This document shows, in pieces, positions 34,919 through 44,275 of a stretch of DNA of 64,000 nucleotides. The position numbers and the translations under genes are program-made. Under the pieces are notes generated by a model. It saw only the letters and a program-made list of their open reading frames with translations. It did not search any database and was not told the DNA's origin. Source of the DNA: Paraburkholderia largidicola (lineage in GTDB: Bacteria > Pseudomonadota > Gammaproteobacteria > Burkholderiales > Burkholderiaceae); NCBI RefSeq assembly GCF_013426895.1, contig NZ_AP023174.1, forward strand, positions 744,001 to 808,000. Direction: 5' to 3'. How positions within the stretch are numbered: position 1 is the stretch's first letter; every line of letters starts with the position of its first letter.

Positions 34919-36835
34919 TCAATCCCGCGGCGACGCAGCCGCCCCATGACTCAGCCAGTCGAGCACAGCCGACGTATCCTCATCCGAGCCCTTGCGGGCC
35001 TTCGTCACAGCAGCGCTGACCTCAGAAGCCGGCGCAGCCCGCCGAATCGCCACCCCCACCGCAAGAATATCGATCATCAACAAATGCAGAACGCGAGAAA
35101 TCATCGACAGTTGCGACTCGCGAATCTCGATATGATCGGTCTCCAGCGCCACAGTCGCGCGCTTCGCCAGCGGCGTATTGCTCGACGTAATCGCGATCAC
35201 CTTGGCGCCCGCCTGCATCGCCACTTCCAGCACGCGCAGCAACTCCGGCGCACGCCCGGACTTCGACACAGCGACAATCACATCACCCTTACCGAGCAAT
35301 GCAGCCGACGCCGCCTGCATATACAGATCGCCGTAGGCAATAGTCGGAATGCCGAACCGGAAGAACTTGTAATGCGCATCCTGCGCGACGATGTTCGAAT
35401 TGCCGAGACCATAGAACTCGATGCGCCGCGCGCTGTTCAGCAAATCGATCGCCGCCTCGACGTGCTCGAAATTCAAATGCTCGCGCAACTGCAAAATCGC
35501 CGACACCGTGTTGTCCAGCACCTTCGCGCCGAAATCCGTCGCCGTATCGCCAAGATGAACCTGGCTGTGCGAGACGGGAATCGTGCCCGTCAAACCCGTC
35601 GCGAGCTTCAGCTTGAAATCCGACAAGCCCTGGCAGCCCAGTGAACGGCAGAAGCGGATCACCGTCGGCTGGCTCACGTCGGCCTTGCGCGCGATATCGA
35701 CGATCGGATCGTTGATGATCGAACGCGGATGATTCAACGCGAGATCCGCGACACGCCGCTCGGCGGGCGTCAGCGCATCGCGCATCTGTCGAATGCGTTC
35801 GAACACCGCCGACGAACTGCCGCCCGCGCGATTCGACAACTGCTCCGCGAGAATCGCCGACACACCGAGAAACGCCGGATACTCCGCCGTAATCACATAA
35901 GTCGGCACGTTCTTCAGATACGCCTCGAAGCGGCCCTTCGCCTCGAAGCGCTGACGGAACGACGAGCGTGCGAACACCTCGCCCAACCGCGGCACGACGC
36001 CGCCGCCGATATAGATGCCGCCCAGCGCGCCAAGCGTCACCGCGATATTGCCCGCGAAGGTGCCGAGAATGCCGCAGAACACATCGATCGTTTCGGCCGC
36101 GAGTGCGTCGCCATCAAGACCTTTCTTGACGATCTCCGATACTTCGAGCGTCGCGGGCACGCGCTTCTTGTCGCGCTGAGCCAGCGCGCGATAGATCACT
36201 TCGATGCCGGGGCCCGCCGCCACACGTTCGAACGACACATGCGACCACTTCTTGCGCGCGTACTGCAAGACCAGGTCTTCGCGTTCGTCCATCGGCGCGA
36301 ACGTCGCGTGGCCGCCTTCGCTGCCGAGCGCGATCCAGCGGTCGTCAGCGGGAATCAAACCCGACACGCCCATGCCCGTGCCCGGGCCGAGCAAGCCGAT
36401 CACGCTGTTCTGCCGGCGCGAGCCGCCGCCCACCTGCACGCGCTGCGCATCGGTGAGACCCGGCAGCGCCATCGCCAGCGCGGTGAAATCGTTGACGACC
36501 AGCAGCGTATCGAAGCCCAGCGCACGGCGCGTCGCTTCGATCGAGAACGTCCAGTCGTGATTGGTCATGCTCACCTGATCGCCATCGACCGGGTTCGCGA
36601 TCGCAATCGCCGCATGATTCACGCGGCCGATCTTGCTGTCCTTCAGATACTTCTTGATGACCTCTGCAACACCCGGATATTCCGCGCAGGGATAAACCAG
36701 AACCTGCGTGATTTCGCCGGGACCCGTCTCAAGCGCAAAGCGCGCATTGGTGCCGCCGATGTCGGCAAGCAGCCTCGGTCCGTCGGCGTGCTGCCCCGCG
36801 CCGGGGACAGTCTTAGTTTGCACACCAGTAGACAT
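34919..36835 (-). CDS. glk: Fused glucokinase and RpiR/HexR-type transcription regulator
   Basis: A 638-residue fusion. Residues about 20-330 are a glucokinase ([50 protein letters not shown]), making glucose 6-phosphate with ATP. Residues about 345-420 are an RpiR helix-turn-helix ([22 protein letters not shown]). Residues about 465-590 are a SIS sugar-phosphate domain ([29 protein letters not shown]). The fused regulator is the probable HexR, relieved by 2-keto-3-deoxy-6-phosphogluconate in relatives. The ATG at 36835 lies 23 nt inside pgl and has GGGAGTGAG upstream. It is the last gene of zwf-pgl-glk. Confidence 0.92.
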   Translation of the reverse strand: MSTGVQTKTVPGAGQHADGPRLLADIGGTNARFALETGPGEITQVLVYPCAEYPGVAEVIKKYLKDSKIGRVNHAAIAIANPVDGDQVSMTNHDWTFSIEATRRALGFDTLLVVNDFTALAMALPGLTDAQRVQVGGGSRRQNSVIGLLGPGTGMGVSGLIPADDRWIALGSEGGHATFAPMDEREDLVLQYARKKWSHVSFERVAAGPGIEVIYRALAQRDKKRVPATLEVSEIVKKGLDGDALAAETIDVFCGILGTFAGNIAVTLGALGGIYIGGGVVPRLGEVFARSSFRQRFEAKGRFEAYLKNVPTYVITAEYPAFLGVSAILAEQLSNRAGGSSSAVFERIRQMRDALTPAERRVADLALNHPRSIINDPIVDIARKADVSQPTVIRFCRSLGCQGLSDFKLKLATGLTGTIPVSHSQVHLGDTATDFGAKVLDNTVSAILQLREHLNFEHVEAAIDLLNSARRIEFYGLGNSNIVAQDAHYKFFRFGIPTIAYGDLYMQAASAALLGKGDVIVAVSKSGRAPELLRVLEVAMQAGAKVIAITSSNTPLAKRATVALETDHIEIRESQLSMISRVLHLLMIDILAVGVAIRRAAPASEVSAAVTKARKGSDEDTSAVLDWLSHGAAASPRD

Positions 36836-37520
36836 CGAGTCTCACTCCCTTGTCGTTCGCCAACGTCGAGATGGCATTTTTTTGTTGGGCGGCTGCGGCG
36901 GCGTTGAGCACGTCGAGCTTTTTCTGACCGGCAATCAGCAGGAACAACCGGTCGATCTTCTTCAAGGCGGACATCGACCAGCTCACGCGCGCATGCGGTG
37001 CGGCGCCGGGATGCACGGCGACGAACGGCTCGGCCGTCGAGATCGCGTGGTCCCACTCGGGCGCGTCCGCAAAAATCGATGCTGTGTGGCCGTCTTCGCC
37101 CATGCCGAGCACGGCGATATCGGGCAACTGACGATCGCCGCTCGCGACTTCGCCATTCAGCGCGGCAACGTAGGCATCGAGCGATTGCGTCGTATCCACG
37201 AGCGGAAGGAAGGCTGCGTCGCGCGCGGCATGCTGCAGCAACGTTTCGCGCGCGAGGCGCGCGTTGCTGGCGTTGTCGGTCTCGGGTACCCAGCGGTCGT
37301 CGACGAGCGTCACCGCGATGCGCTTCCAGTCGAACGGCTGCGTGGACAGGGTTTGCAGAAACGGACGCGGACTCGTGCCGCCGGACACGGCAAGCGTCGT
37401 CGCGCGGGCGCGGGTCGCGCTCGCACGGGCGGCGAGCGACGCATGTAACGCGTCGCCGACCGCCTTCGCCAGCGCGTCGGATTGGGCGCGCGGGTCGTCG
37501 AAAGCGTGAAGCTCGATCAC
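36813..37520 (-). CDS. pgl: 6-phosphogluconolactonase
   Basis: Hydrolyses 6-phosphogluconolactone in the oxidative pentose phosphate and Entner-Doudoroff routes. The 235-residue DevB-type protein has [26 protein letters not shown] and [13 protein letters not shown], the family motifs in order, plus a late [12 protein letters not shown]. The start is taken as GTG 37520 because GGAGGAGAA lies immediately upstream; the frame runs to 37601 without such a site. Its 3' end overlaps glk by 23 nt, implying coupled translation. A 237-nt gap separates it from zwf. Confidence 0.9.
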   Translation of the reverse strand: MIELHAFDDPRAQSDALAKAVGDALHASLAARASATRARATTLAVSGGTSPRPFLQTLSTQPFDWKRIAVTLVDDRWVPETDNASNARLARETLLQHAARDAAFLPLVDTTQSLDAYVAALNGEVASGDRQLPDIAVLGMGEDGHTASIFADAPEWDHAISTAEPFVAVHPGAAPHARVSWSMSALKKIDRLFLLIAGQKKLDVLNAAAAAQQKNAISTLANDKGVRLDVYWCAN

Positions 37521-37757
37521 TTCTCCTCCATGCTGCTTTCTTTGTTTGATCTGAATTGCTGCGGGGCGACGACGGTTCTCGATAAAAACCGAGGTCGACA
37601 TGTCCCGCTGCTGCCGCTACCAGGCCTTTGCGATCCAGGTCCGGTGCGGCGATTCATGCTGTGTTCAACCGGTACTTCATACGGCGCGCTGCGAGCCAGA
37701 CATCGATCATCGCAGGACAAAACAAAACGCGCCGCTCAAACGCCTATCCGCGTCGGT

Positions 37758-39215
37758 TCAATTCTCTTCTTCGAGCCAGCAGGTACCGTGCTGCGCGAGC
37801 ATCGCGCTCGCTGCGGCCGGGCCCCACGTGCCCGCCGCATAAGGCTTCGGCTTGCCCGACGCGGCCCATTCGTTGAGGATCGGTTCGACCCACTTCCATG
37901 CCGCTTCCTGCTCGTCGCGACGCACGAAGAGGGCAAGGCGGCCATTGATCACGTCGAGCAGCAGACGCTGATATGCCTCCATCTGGCCTTCCTTGAAGAA
38001 CTGATCGAAGGCGAGATCGAGGTGGACGCTCGACAGGTTCATCCCTTCGCCCGGCTTCTTCGCGAGGCAATAGAGGCGAATCGTTTCGTTCGGTTGCAGG
38101 CGGATCACGAGACGGTTCGCGCCTGCGCGCAACGCCGACGCGCCGAGCGCGGAATGCGGCACCGCACGGAAGTTGACGACGATCTCCGCGACGCGATCGG
38201 CCAGGCGCTTGCCCGTGCGCAGGAAGAACGGCACGCCCGCCCAGCGCCAGTTCTCGATCTCGACCTTCAGCGCGACGAACGTTTCCGTCGCGCTGTCGGT
38301 CTTCACGCCATGTTCCGTCGCATACGCAGGCACGGACGTGCCGCGAATGACACCCGCGTGATACTGGCCACGCACGGCGACCTTGCTGATATCGCGCGGA
38401 TCGATCGGTTTCAATGCGCGCAGCACGCGCAGCTTTTCATCGCGGACGGAATCGGAGTCCATCGAATGCGGCGGTTCCATCGCGACGATCGAAAGCAGTT
38501 GCAGCAAATGGTTCTGCACCATGTCGCGCAACGCGCCCGTGTTGTCGTAGAAGTCGCCGCGCGCTTCGACGCCGAGTTCTTCCGCGATCGTGATCTGGAT
38601 GCTCTCGACCCACTCGCGGCGCCACAGCGGCTCGAATAGCGCATTGCCGAAGCGCAGCGCCAGCAGGTTCTGCACGGGCTCTTTGCCGAGATAGTGGTCG
38701 ATACGGTAGATCTGTTCTTCGGCGAAGATCTCGCCGACGGCGTCGTTGATCGCGTTCGACGAACGCAGATCGTAGCCAAGCGGCTTTTCCAGCACGATGC
38801 GCGCGTTTTCGTTCAAGCCGACGGACGCGAGCGCATGGCATATGGGAACGAACAGCGACGGGCCCGTGGCCAGATAGAACACGCGCGTACCGGATTGATC
38901 CTGCAGCGCATCACGCAGCTTCACGAAGTCTTCGGCCTTGCCGAGATCGAGCTTCACATACTCGATGCGGTCGATAAAGCTCGCCCACGCGTTTTCATCG
39001 ATGCCGCTCTTCGCGACATGCGCCTTCACGTGCTCATTGACCCATTGCAGATAACCCGCACGGTCTTCCTCATGACGCGCGACGGCAACGATCTTGCCGC
39101 TCGCCGCGAGCATGCCTGCACGGTGCGCTTCATACAGAGCCGGGAGAATCTTGCGCATCGACAGATCGCCAGTTCCGCCGAAGAGAACGAAGGTGAAGCT
39201 AGAGTCGGTTTGCAT
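37758..39215 (-). CDS. zwf: Glucose-6-phosphate 1-dehydrogenase
   Basis: Oxidises glucose 6-phosphate to the lactone with NADP+ or NAD+. The 485-residue enzyme has the nucleotide site FVLFGGTGDLSMRKILPAL at residues about 9-27, the substrate-binding RIDHYLGKEPVQN near residue 170, and FLRTGKRL. The ATG at 39215 has GGAGA 5 nt upstream. It is the first gene of the zwf-pgl-glk operon, preceded by a HexR-like operator. Confidence 0.95.
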   Translation of the reverse strand: MQTDSSFTFVLFGGTGDLSMRKILPALYEAHRAGMLAASGKIVAVARHEEDRAGYLQWVNEHVKAHVAKSGIDENAWASFIDRIEYVKLDLGKAEDFVKLRDALQDQSGTRVFYLATGPSLFVPICHALASVGLNENARIVLEKPLGYDLRSSNAINDAVGEIFAEEQIYRIDHYLGKEPVQNLLALRFGNALFEPLWRREWVESIQITIAEELGVEARGDFYDNTGALRDMVQNHLLQLLSIVAMEPPHSMDSDSVRDEKLRVLRALKPIDPRDISKVAVRGQYHAGVIRGTSVPAYATEHGVKTDSATETFVALKVEIENWRWAGVPFFLRTGKRLADRVAEIVVNFRAVPHSALGASALRAGANRLVIRLQPNETIRLYCLAKKPGEGMNLSSVHLDLAFDQFFKEGQMEAYQRLLLDVINGRLALFVRRDEQEAAWKWVEPILNEWAASGKPKPYAAGTWGPAAASAMLAQHGTCWLEEEN

Positions 39216-39274
39216 GCGTCTCCGTGGGATATCCGATGGGCCTGTAAGGCGCCCGTAGTCCGATAAAATATTTT

Positions 39275-39303
39275 TTGACACTGAATTGTAGTTTAACTAC
39301 AAT
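39275..39303 (+). promoter_or_regulatory. Near-consensus sigma70 promoter facing the sugar ABC transporter
   Basis: TTGACA (39275-39280), a 17-nt spacer and TACAAT (39298-39303) predict a start near 39310, about 435 nt before the transporter's first gene. The palindromic operator at 39286-39302 covers the spacer and most of the -10. Confidence 0.75.
39286..39302. promoter_or_regulatory. HexR-type operator between zwf and the sugar ABC transporter
   Basis: TTGTAGTTTAACTACAA fits the HexR consensus KTGTANTWWWANTACAM at every position. One base more on each side keeps the symmetry (19 nt). It lies 71 bp upstream of zwf and overlaps the plus-strand promoter, so HexR binding should block the transporter and probably zwf. 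The regulator is the RpiR half of the glk product in this same locus. Confidence 0.8.
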
Positions 39304-39746
39304 CCAAATCAAGAGGTAACGTGAATTCGATGAAAAAAGCGTGCGGGGCTTGTGAACAAGCGCCTTTTCGCGGGTGCACGTAGCTTCCCTGCATGTTAAC
39401 GGACAACGCGTTCCGGCATGCGCCAGAGTGCCCTTTGAGCGCGGCGCAGCATGACGGAGACGGGCGTTTTCATTGAATGACGTGCGCGGACCACCTCGAG
39501 TCTGCAACGCGCCGCAGTCAGAAGGCGGAGCAGGCAAAAATCAAAAGAGGAGACAGTTCTTGCATCGCAAATCACTCATCTCTTGAGCGTCACGCGGCCG
39601 AACCTCGGCTCGCCGGCACAACACACACCAACATGTGCCTGTCCGACGCTCGACCGTCCAGCGCATTGCCTGTTTGACCAACCATCACACCCTGGTGACA
39701 TCAGGGGCCACTCGTTTTTAGTTCAGGTGTCTGGAGGAGATAAGCA
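39304..39746 (+). other. Long leader of the sugar ABC transporter operon
   Basis: About 440 nt without a confident gene. A short frame (ATG 39330, MKKACGACEQAPFRGCT) follows AGAGGTAAC loosely and contains a GCTTG-TGAA-CAAGC hairpin. CCCTG/CAGGG at 39688-39704 forms a small hairpin near the gtsA ribosome site (GGAGGAG). No known riboswitch is recognisable. Confidence 0.4.
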
Positions 39747-40994
39747 ATGAAATTCCGTGCGATCATGGGCGCCCTGTGCGCCGCAGGTCTGATGTGTGGC
39801 GTCGCCACGGCACAGGCGGCCGAATCGGTTGAAGTGCTGCACTGGTGGACCTCGGGCGGCGAATCGAAGGCTGTCGGCGTGCTGAAGGACGACCTGCAGA
39901 AGCAGGGATACACGTGGAAGGACTTCGCGGTGGCAGGCGGTGCGGGCGCAGCGGCCATGACGGCACTGAAGACCCAGGTGATCTCGGGCAACGCGCCGAG
40001 CGCGGCTCAGATCAAGGGTCCGCTGATCCAGGACTGGGCGTCGCAAGGCGTGCTGGTGAACATCGACTCCGTCGCGGGTGACTGGAAGAAGAACCTGCCG
40101 CCCGAAATCGACAAGATCATCCACGCCGACGGCCACTACGTCGCTGCGCCGTTCTCGGTGCACCGCGTCAACTGGCTGTACATCAACAAGGCAGCGCTCG
40201 ACAAGGCGGGCGGCAAGGTGCCGACCACGTGGACTGAGTTCTTCGCTGTCGCCGACAAGATGAAGGCCGCCGGCATCCAGCCGATCGCGATGGGCGGTCA
40301 GCCGTGGCAAGACCTGACGCTGTGGGAAGACGTCGTGCTGTCGGAAGGCGCGGACTTCTACAAGAAGGCGCTGGTCGACCTCGACCAGAAGACGCTGACC
40401 TCGGACAAGATGGTCCAGGTGTTCGACACGGTCCGCAAGATCCAGGGTTACTTCGACAGCGGCCGCACGGGCCGCGACTGGAACCTGGCAACGGCGATGG
40501 TCATCAACGGCAAGGCCGGCATGCAGTTCATGGGTGACTGGGCGAAGGGCGAGTTCGCGAACGCGAACAAGAAGTCCGGTTCGGACTACATCTGCGCAGC
40601 GGTTCCGGGCACGGAGAAGTCCTACACGTTCAACGTCGACTCGTTCGTGTTCTTCCAGCAGAAGGGCCAGAAGGCTGCAACGGCCGGTCAGCTCGCGCTT
40701 GCGAAGACCATCATGAGCCCGGACTTCCAGGAGCAGTTCAGCCTGTACAAGGGTTCTATCCCGGTTCGCCTGGGTGTGTCGATGGATAAATTCGACGACT
40801 GCGCGAAGAAGTCCTACGCTGATGAACAGACGGCCATCAAGTCGGGCGGCTATGTGCCATCGCTGGCCCACGGCATGGCTCAGCCGGACGCAGCAGCAGG
40901 CGCAATCTCGGACGTCGTGACGAAGTTCATGAACTCGAATCAGGACTCCAAGACGGCCGTTGCTGCACTCGCGAAGGCTGCGAAGACCAAGTAA
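39747..40994 (+). CDS. gtsA: Glucose/mannose-type ABC transporter substrate-binding protein
   Basis: Periplasmic sugar-binding protein (CUT1 family), 415 residues. The signal peptide is MKFRAIMGALCAAGLMCGVATAQA, with cleavage before AES. The mature chain begins VEVLHWWTSGGESKAV, typical of glucose-binding relatives. It contains YVAAPFSVHRVNWLYIN, GGQPWQDLTLWEDVV and FNVDSFVFFQQKG; the Trp-rich segments fit a stacking sugar site. GGAGGAG lies 9 nt before the ATG. It is the first gene of the four-gene operon. Glucose is inferred from the HexR site and the zwf-glk neighbours; it has not been shown. Confidence 0.85.
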   Translation: MKFRAIMGALCAAGLMCGVATAQAAESVEVLHWWTSGGESKAVGVLKDDLQKQGYTWKDFAVAGGAGAAAMTALKTQVISGNAPSAAQIKGPLIQDWASQGVLVNIDSVAGDWKKNLPPEIDKIIHADGHYVAAPFSVHRVNWLYINKAALDKAGGKVPTTWTEFFAVADKMKAAGIQPIAMGGQPWQDLTLWEDVVLSEGADFYKKALVDLDQKTLTSDKMVQVFDTVRKIQGYFDSGRTGRDWNLATAMVINGKAGMQFMGDWAKGEFANANKKSGSDYICAAVPGTEKSYTFNVDSFVFFQQKGQKAATAGQLALAKTIMSPDFQEQFSLYKGSIPVRLGVSMDKFDDCAKKSYADEQTAIKSGGYVPSLAHGMAQPDAAAGAISDVVTKFMNSNQDSKTAVAALAKAAKTK

Positions 40995-41159
40995 GGCAGT
41001 CGTAGCACAGTTGTAGCAGAACGCCCGGCGCGCATGGCCTTGAATGATCCATGCGCGCCGGACGACGATGGTGCGATGCATGGTGCAATGCATCACCGCG
41101 CCTCTGCCGTTCCGGTGTCTTCCCCTGATGCCTGACGGCACAGTTCCAGGAGTCAAGTT

Positions 41160-42098
41160 GTGACTGCTTCTATTAGCGGAAACGCAAAAGGCACGGCGTC
41201 AACAGCACGCGTGTCGCCGATGGCGGCATTGGCCGACCGCTGGATGCCGAAGCTGGTGTTGTCTCCCAGCATTGTGATCAGCCTTGTCTTTGTCTACGGT
41301 TTCATTCTCATCACGGGTTATCTGTCGCTGTCGACGTCGCGATTGATGCCTCGTTACGATTTCGCCGGTTTCGACCGGTACGTCGAACTGTTCGATAACG
41401 ACGTCTGGTGGACGTCGGCGGCGAACCTTGGCTGGTTCGGCATTCCGTTTATCGCGATCTGCGTCGGCCTGGGCCTGTTCCTCGCGATCCTGCTCGACCA
41501 GAAGATTCGCAATGAAGGCGCCTTGCGCGCGGTGTTCCTGTATCCGATGGCGCTGTCGTTCATCGTGACGGGCACGGCGTGGCAATGGATTCTGAACCCC
41601 GACCTCGGCTTCCAGAAAGTGCTGAACGACTGGGGCTGGACGAGTTTCTCGTTCGGCTGGCTGGGCGATCCCGACAAGGCGATTTTCTGCGTCGTGATTG
41701 CAGCGGTGTGGCAATCCACAGGCTTCGTGATGGCACTGTTCCTCGCCGGTTTGCGCGGCGTGGACAGCGAAATCTTCAAGGCTGCGCAAGTGGACGGCGC
41801 GACGCTGCCCACTATCTACCGCAAGATCGTGATTCCGAGCATGCGTCCGGTGTTCTTCTCGGTGCTGCTGATTCTCTGCCACATCACGATCAAGACCTTC
41901 GACCTCGTCGTCGCATTGACGGCGGGCGGTCCGGGCACATCGTCGTCGCTGCCCGCGATGTTCATGTACACGTTTTCGTTCAACCGTGGGCAACTGGGCG
42001 TCGGCGCTGCATCGTCGATGATGATGCTCGCAACCGTCGTGGCCGTGCTCGTGCCGCTGATGTATCTCGAATCGAGGAGCACGCGCAATGCAGCCTAA
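41160..42098 (+). CDS. gtsB: Sugar ABC transporter permease, first subunit
   Basis: A 312-residue CUT1 permease with about six helices. The N-terminal helix is SIVISLVFVYGFILITGYL, and the EAA loop reads EIFKAAQVDGATLPTIYRKIVIPSM. The start is GTG 41160 with AGGAG about 8 nt upstream. It overlaps the next permease gene by 11 nt, which supports a single translation unit. The 165-nt gap after gtsA may allow gtsA to be made in excess. Confidence 0.85.
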   Translation: MTASISGNAKGTASTARVSPMAALADRWMPKLVLSPSIVISLVFVYGFILITGYLSLSTSRLMPRYDFAGFDRYVELFDNDVWWTSAANLGWFGIPFIAICVGLGLFLAILLDQKIRNEGALRAVFLYPMALSFIVTGTAWQWILNPDLGFQKVLNDWGWTSFSFGWLGDPDKAIFCVVIAAVWQSTGFVMALFLAGLRGVDSEIFKAAQVDGATLPTIYRKIVIPSMRPVFFSVLLILCHITIKTFDLVVALTAGGPGTSSSLPAMFMYTFSFNRGQLGVGAASSMMMLATVVAVLVPLMYLESRSTRNAA

Positions 42099-42945
42099 GA
42101 TGAATTTCAGCCGTGCTGTCATCTACGCGGCGCTGATTCTGTTTGCGTTGTACTTCCTGTTCCCGCTGTACGTGATGCTGTCGACGTCGTTCAAGGACAT
42201 CGACCAGCTGCGCAGCGGCAACCTGCTGACGCCGCCGACGCATTGGACCTTCGCGCCGTGGATCAAGGCGTGGAGCGAAGCGTGTACGGGCGTGCGCTGC
42301 GAAGGCATGCAACCTTTCTTCTTCAATTCGGTGAAGATGGTGATCCCGGCCGTGCTGCTGTCGTCGATCATCGGCGCGTTCAACGGTTATGTGCTGACGC
42401 ACTGGCGCTTCCGTGGCGCGGATGCGTTCTTCACGATGCTGCTGGTCGGCTGCTTCATTCCGTTCCAGGCCATCCTGCTGCCGATGGCGCGTGTGCAAGG
42501 CTACTTCGGCCTGTCGAACACGATTGGCGGGCTGGTGCTGGTGCACGTGGTCTACGGTATCGCGTTCACGACGATGTTCTTCCGTAACTTCTACGTGAGC
42601 GTGCCGGCTGAACTGGTGAAGGCGGCGCGTATCGACGGCGCCGGCTTCTTCATGATCTTCACGAAGATCATGATGCCGATCTCGCTGCCGATTTTCATGG
42701 TGTGCCTGATCTGGCAATTCACGCAGATCTGGAATGACTTCCTGTTCGGTATCGTGTTCTCCGGCGTCGATTCGATGCCGATCACCGTGGCGCTGAACAA
42801 CCTCGTGAACACGTCGACGGGCGTGAAGGAATACAACGTCGACATGGCGGGCGCGATCATCGCGGCACTGCCGACGCTGCTCGTCTACGTGATCGCCGGC
42901 CGCTATTTCGTGCGCGGCCTGACGGCGGGCGCGGTGAAGGGTTAA
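42088..42945 (+). CDS. gtsC: Sugar ABC transporter permease, second subunit
   Basis: A 285-residue permease with about six helices. It has FPLYVMLSTSFKDIDQLRSG near the N-terminus and an EAA loop ELVKAARIDGAGFFMIFTKIMMPI. A periplasmic loop holds two cysteines (CTGVRC). The ATG at 42088 lies inside the 3' end of gtsB. It pairs with gtsB to form the membrane channel. Confidence 0.85.
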   Translation: MQPKMNFSRAVIYAALILFALYFLFPLYVMLSTSFKDIDQLRSGNLLTPPTHWTFAPWIKAWSEACTGVRCEGMQPFFFNSVKMVIPAVLLSSIIGAFNGYVLTHWRFRGADAFFTMLLVGCFIPFQAILLPMARVQGYFGLSNTIGGLVLVHVVYGIAFTTMFFRNFYVSVPAELVKAARIDGAGFFMIFTKIMMPISLPIFMVCLIWQFTQIWNDFLFGIVFSGVDSMPITVALNNLVNTSTGVKEYNVDMAGAIIAALPTLLVYVIAGRYFVRGLTAGAVKG

Positions 42946-43059
42946 TTTTTGTGTAGGCCGCTGCTTGCGTGTTGACGTGAGCGGCGGTGCTCAACGGTAT
43001 TCGGCTCGCGTCGCCAGCTAGCGACGCATCCGCAGTACAGAGACTAGAGGATTCACAGC

Positions 43060-44175
43060 ATGGCAAGCCTTTCCATCCGTGACGTGTACAAGACCTACCC
43101 GAACGGGGTGCCTGTCCTGAAGGGTGTCAATATCGACATCGAAGACGGTCAGTTCCTGATTCTCGTCGGCGGCTCGGGCTGCGGTAAGTCGACGCTGCTC
43201 AACATGATCGCCGGTCTCGAGACCGTGACGAAGGGCGATATTCAGATCGGCGGCAAGACGGTGAACAACCTGTCGCCGAAAGATCGCGATATCGCGATGG
43301 TGTTTCAGTCGTATGCGCTGTATCCGTCGATGACGGTGCGCGAGAATATTTCCTTCGGATTGAATATCCGCAAGGTGGCGAAGAGCGAGCAGGATCAGAT
43401 CGTGGCTCGCGTTTCGAAACTGCTGCAGATCGAGCATTTGCTGGATCGGAAGCCGGGGCAGCTGTCTGGCGGCCAGCGTCAGCGGGTGGCGATGGGGCGT
43501 GCTTTGGCTCGCGATCCGGCGATGTTCCTGTTCGATGAGCCGTTGTCGAACCTCGATGCCAAGCTGCGGATCGAGATGCGCTCGGAAATCAAGCTGCTGC
43601 ATCAGCGTTTGGGTACGACCATCGTTTATGTGACGCACGATCAGATCGAGGCTATGACGCTGGGCGATCGTATTGCTGTCATGAAGGATGGTGTCGTTCA
43701 GCAGTTTGGGGCGCCGCAAGAGATTTATGATTCGCCTTCTAACCTCTTCGTTGCCGGGTTTATCGGTGCGCCGCCGATGAACTTCATTCAAGGTAAGGTT
43801 GTTGAGCAAGGCTCGGGTGTTGGCCTTGAGCTTGATACGGGTGTGAAGCGGTCGGTGCTGAATCTGCCTTTCGATGGCGCAGTGAAGTCGCATATCGGGC
43901 AGGATGTGATTCTGGGGCTGCGTCCTGAACGTATCACCGATGCGCGTAATGCTCATAATGCCGACGATGCGAAGCTGCAAGCGATCGACGTTAAGGTCGA
44001 TGTGATTGAGCCTACTGGGCCGGATACTTTGGTGTTCGCTCAGGTGAATGGGAAGCGCATCGTTAGCCGCGTTCACCCGAGTTCGAATCCGCTGCCTGAT
44101 CAAAACATGGCGCTGATGTTTGATGTTTCTAAGGCGGTTCTGTTTGATCCTAAGACGGAAGAGCGGATTGCTTAA
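43060..44175 (+). CDS. gtsD: Sugar ABC transporter ATP-binding protein (MalK/UgpC type)
   Basis: A 371-residue ATPase for the importer. The ATPase domain has Walker A GGSGCGKST, the Q-loop VFQSYALYPSMTV, the signature LSGGQRQRVAMGRAL, Walker B LFDEPLSNLDAKL and the switch VTHDQIEAM. The C-terminal part (about 240-371) is the OB-like regulatory fold of MalK proteins (PPMNFIQGKVVE, LGLRPERITDA). The ATG at 43060 has AGAGG upstream. The 3' half shifts to T-ending codons. A terminator follows at 44207. Confidence 0.9.
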   Translation: MASLSIRDVYKTYPNGVPVLKGVNIDIEDGQFLILVGGSGCGKSTLLNMIAGLETVTKGDIQIGGKTVNNLSPKDRDIAMVFQSYALYPSMTVRENISFGLNIRKVAKSEQDQIVARVSKLLQIEHLLDRKPGQLSGGQRQRVAMGRALARDPAMFLFDEPLSNLDAKLRIEMRSEIKLLHQRLGTTIVYVTHDQIEAMTLGDRIAVMKDGVVQQFGAPQEIYDSPSNLFVAGFIGAPPMNFIQGKVVEQGSGVGLELDTGVKRSVLNLPFDGAVKSHIGQDVILGLRPERITDARNAHNADDAKLQAIDVKVDVIEPTGPDTLVFAQVNGKRIVSRVHPSSNPLPDQNMALMFDVSKAVLFDPKTEERIA

Positions 44176-44206
44176 TAGCAACGGTTAGCGATTTAGCAGC
44201 AAAAAG

Positions 44207-44238
44207 AAGGTCTCGGAGTAGTGCCCGAGACCTTTTTT
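44207..44238 (+). terminator. Intrinsic terminator of the sugar ABC operon
   Basis: GGTCTCGG (44209-44216) pairs with CCGAGACC (44225-44232) and is followed by TTTTTT. It closes the operon 31 nt after gtsD. Confidence 0.9.
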
Positions 44239-44275
44239 GTTTTTTAGGCCAGCATAGAGCTATTGCGAGAACATG

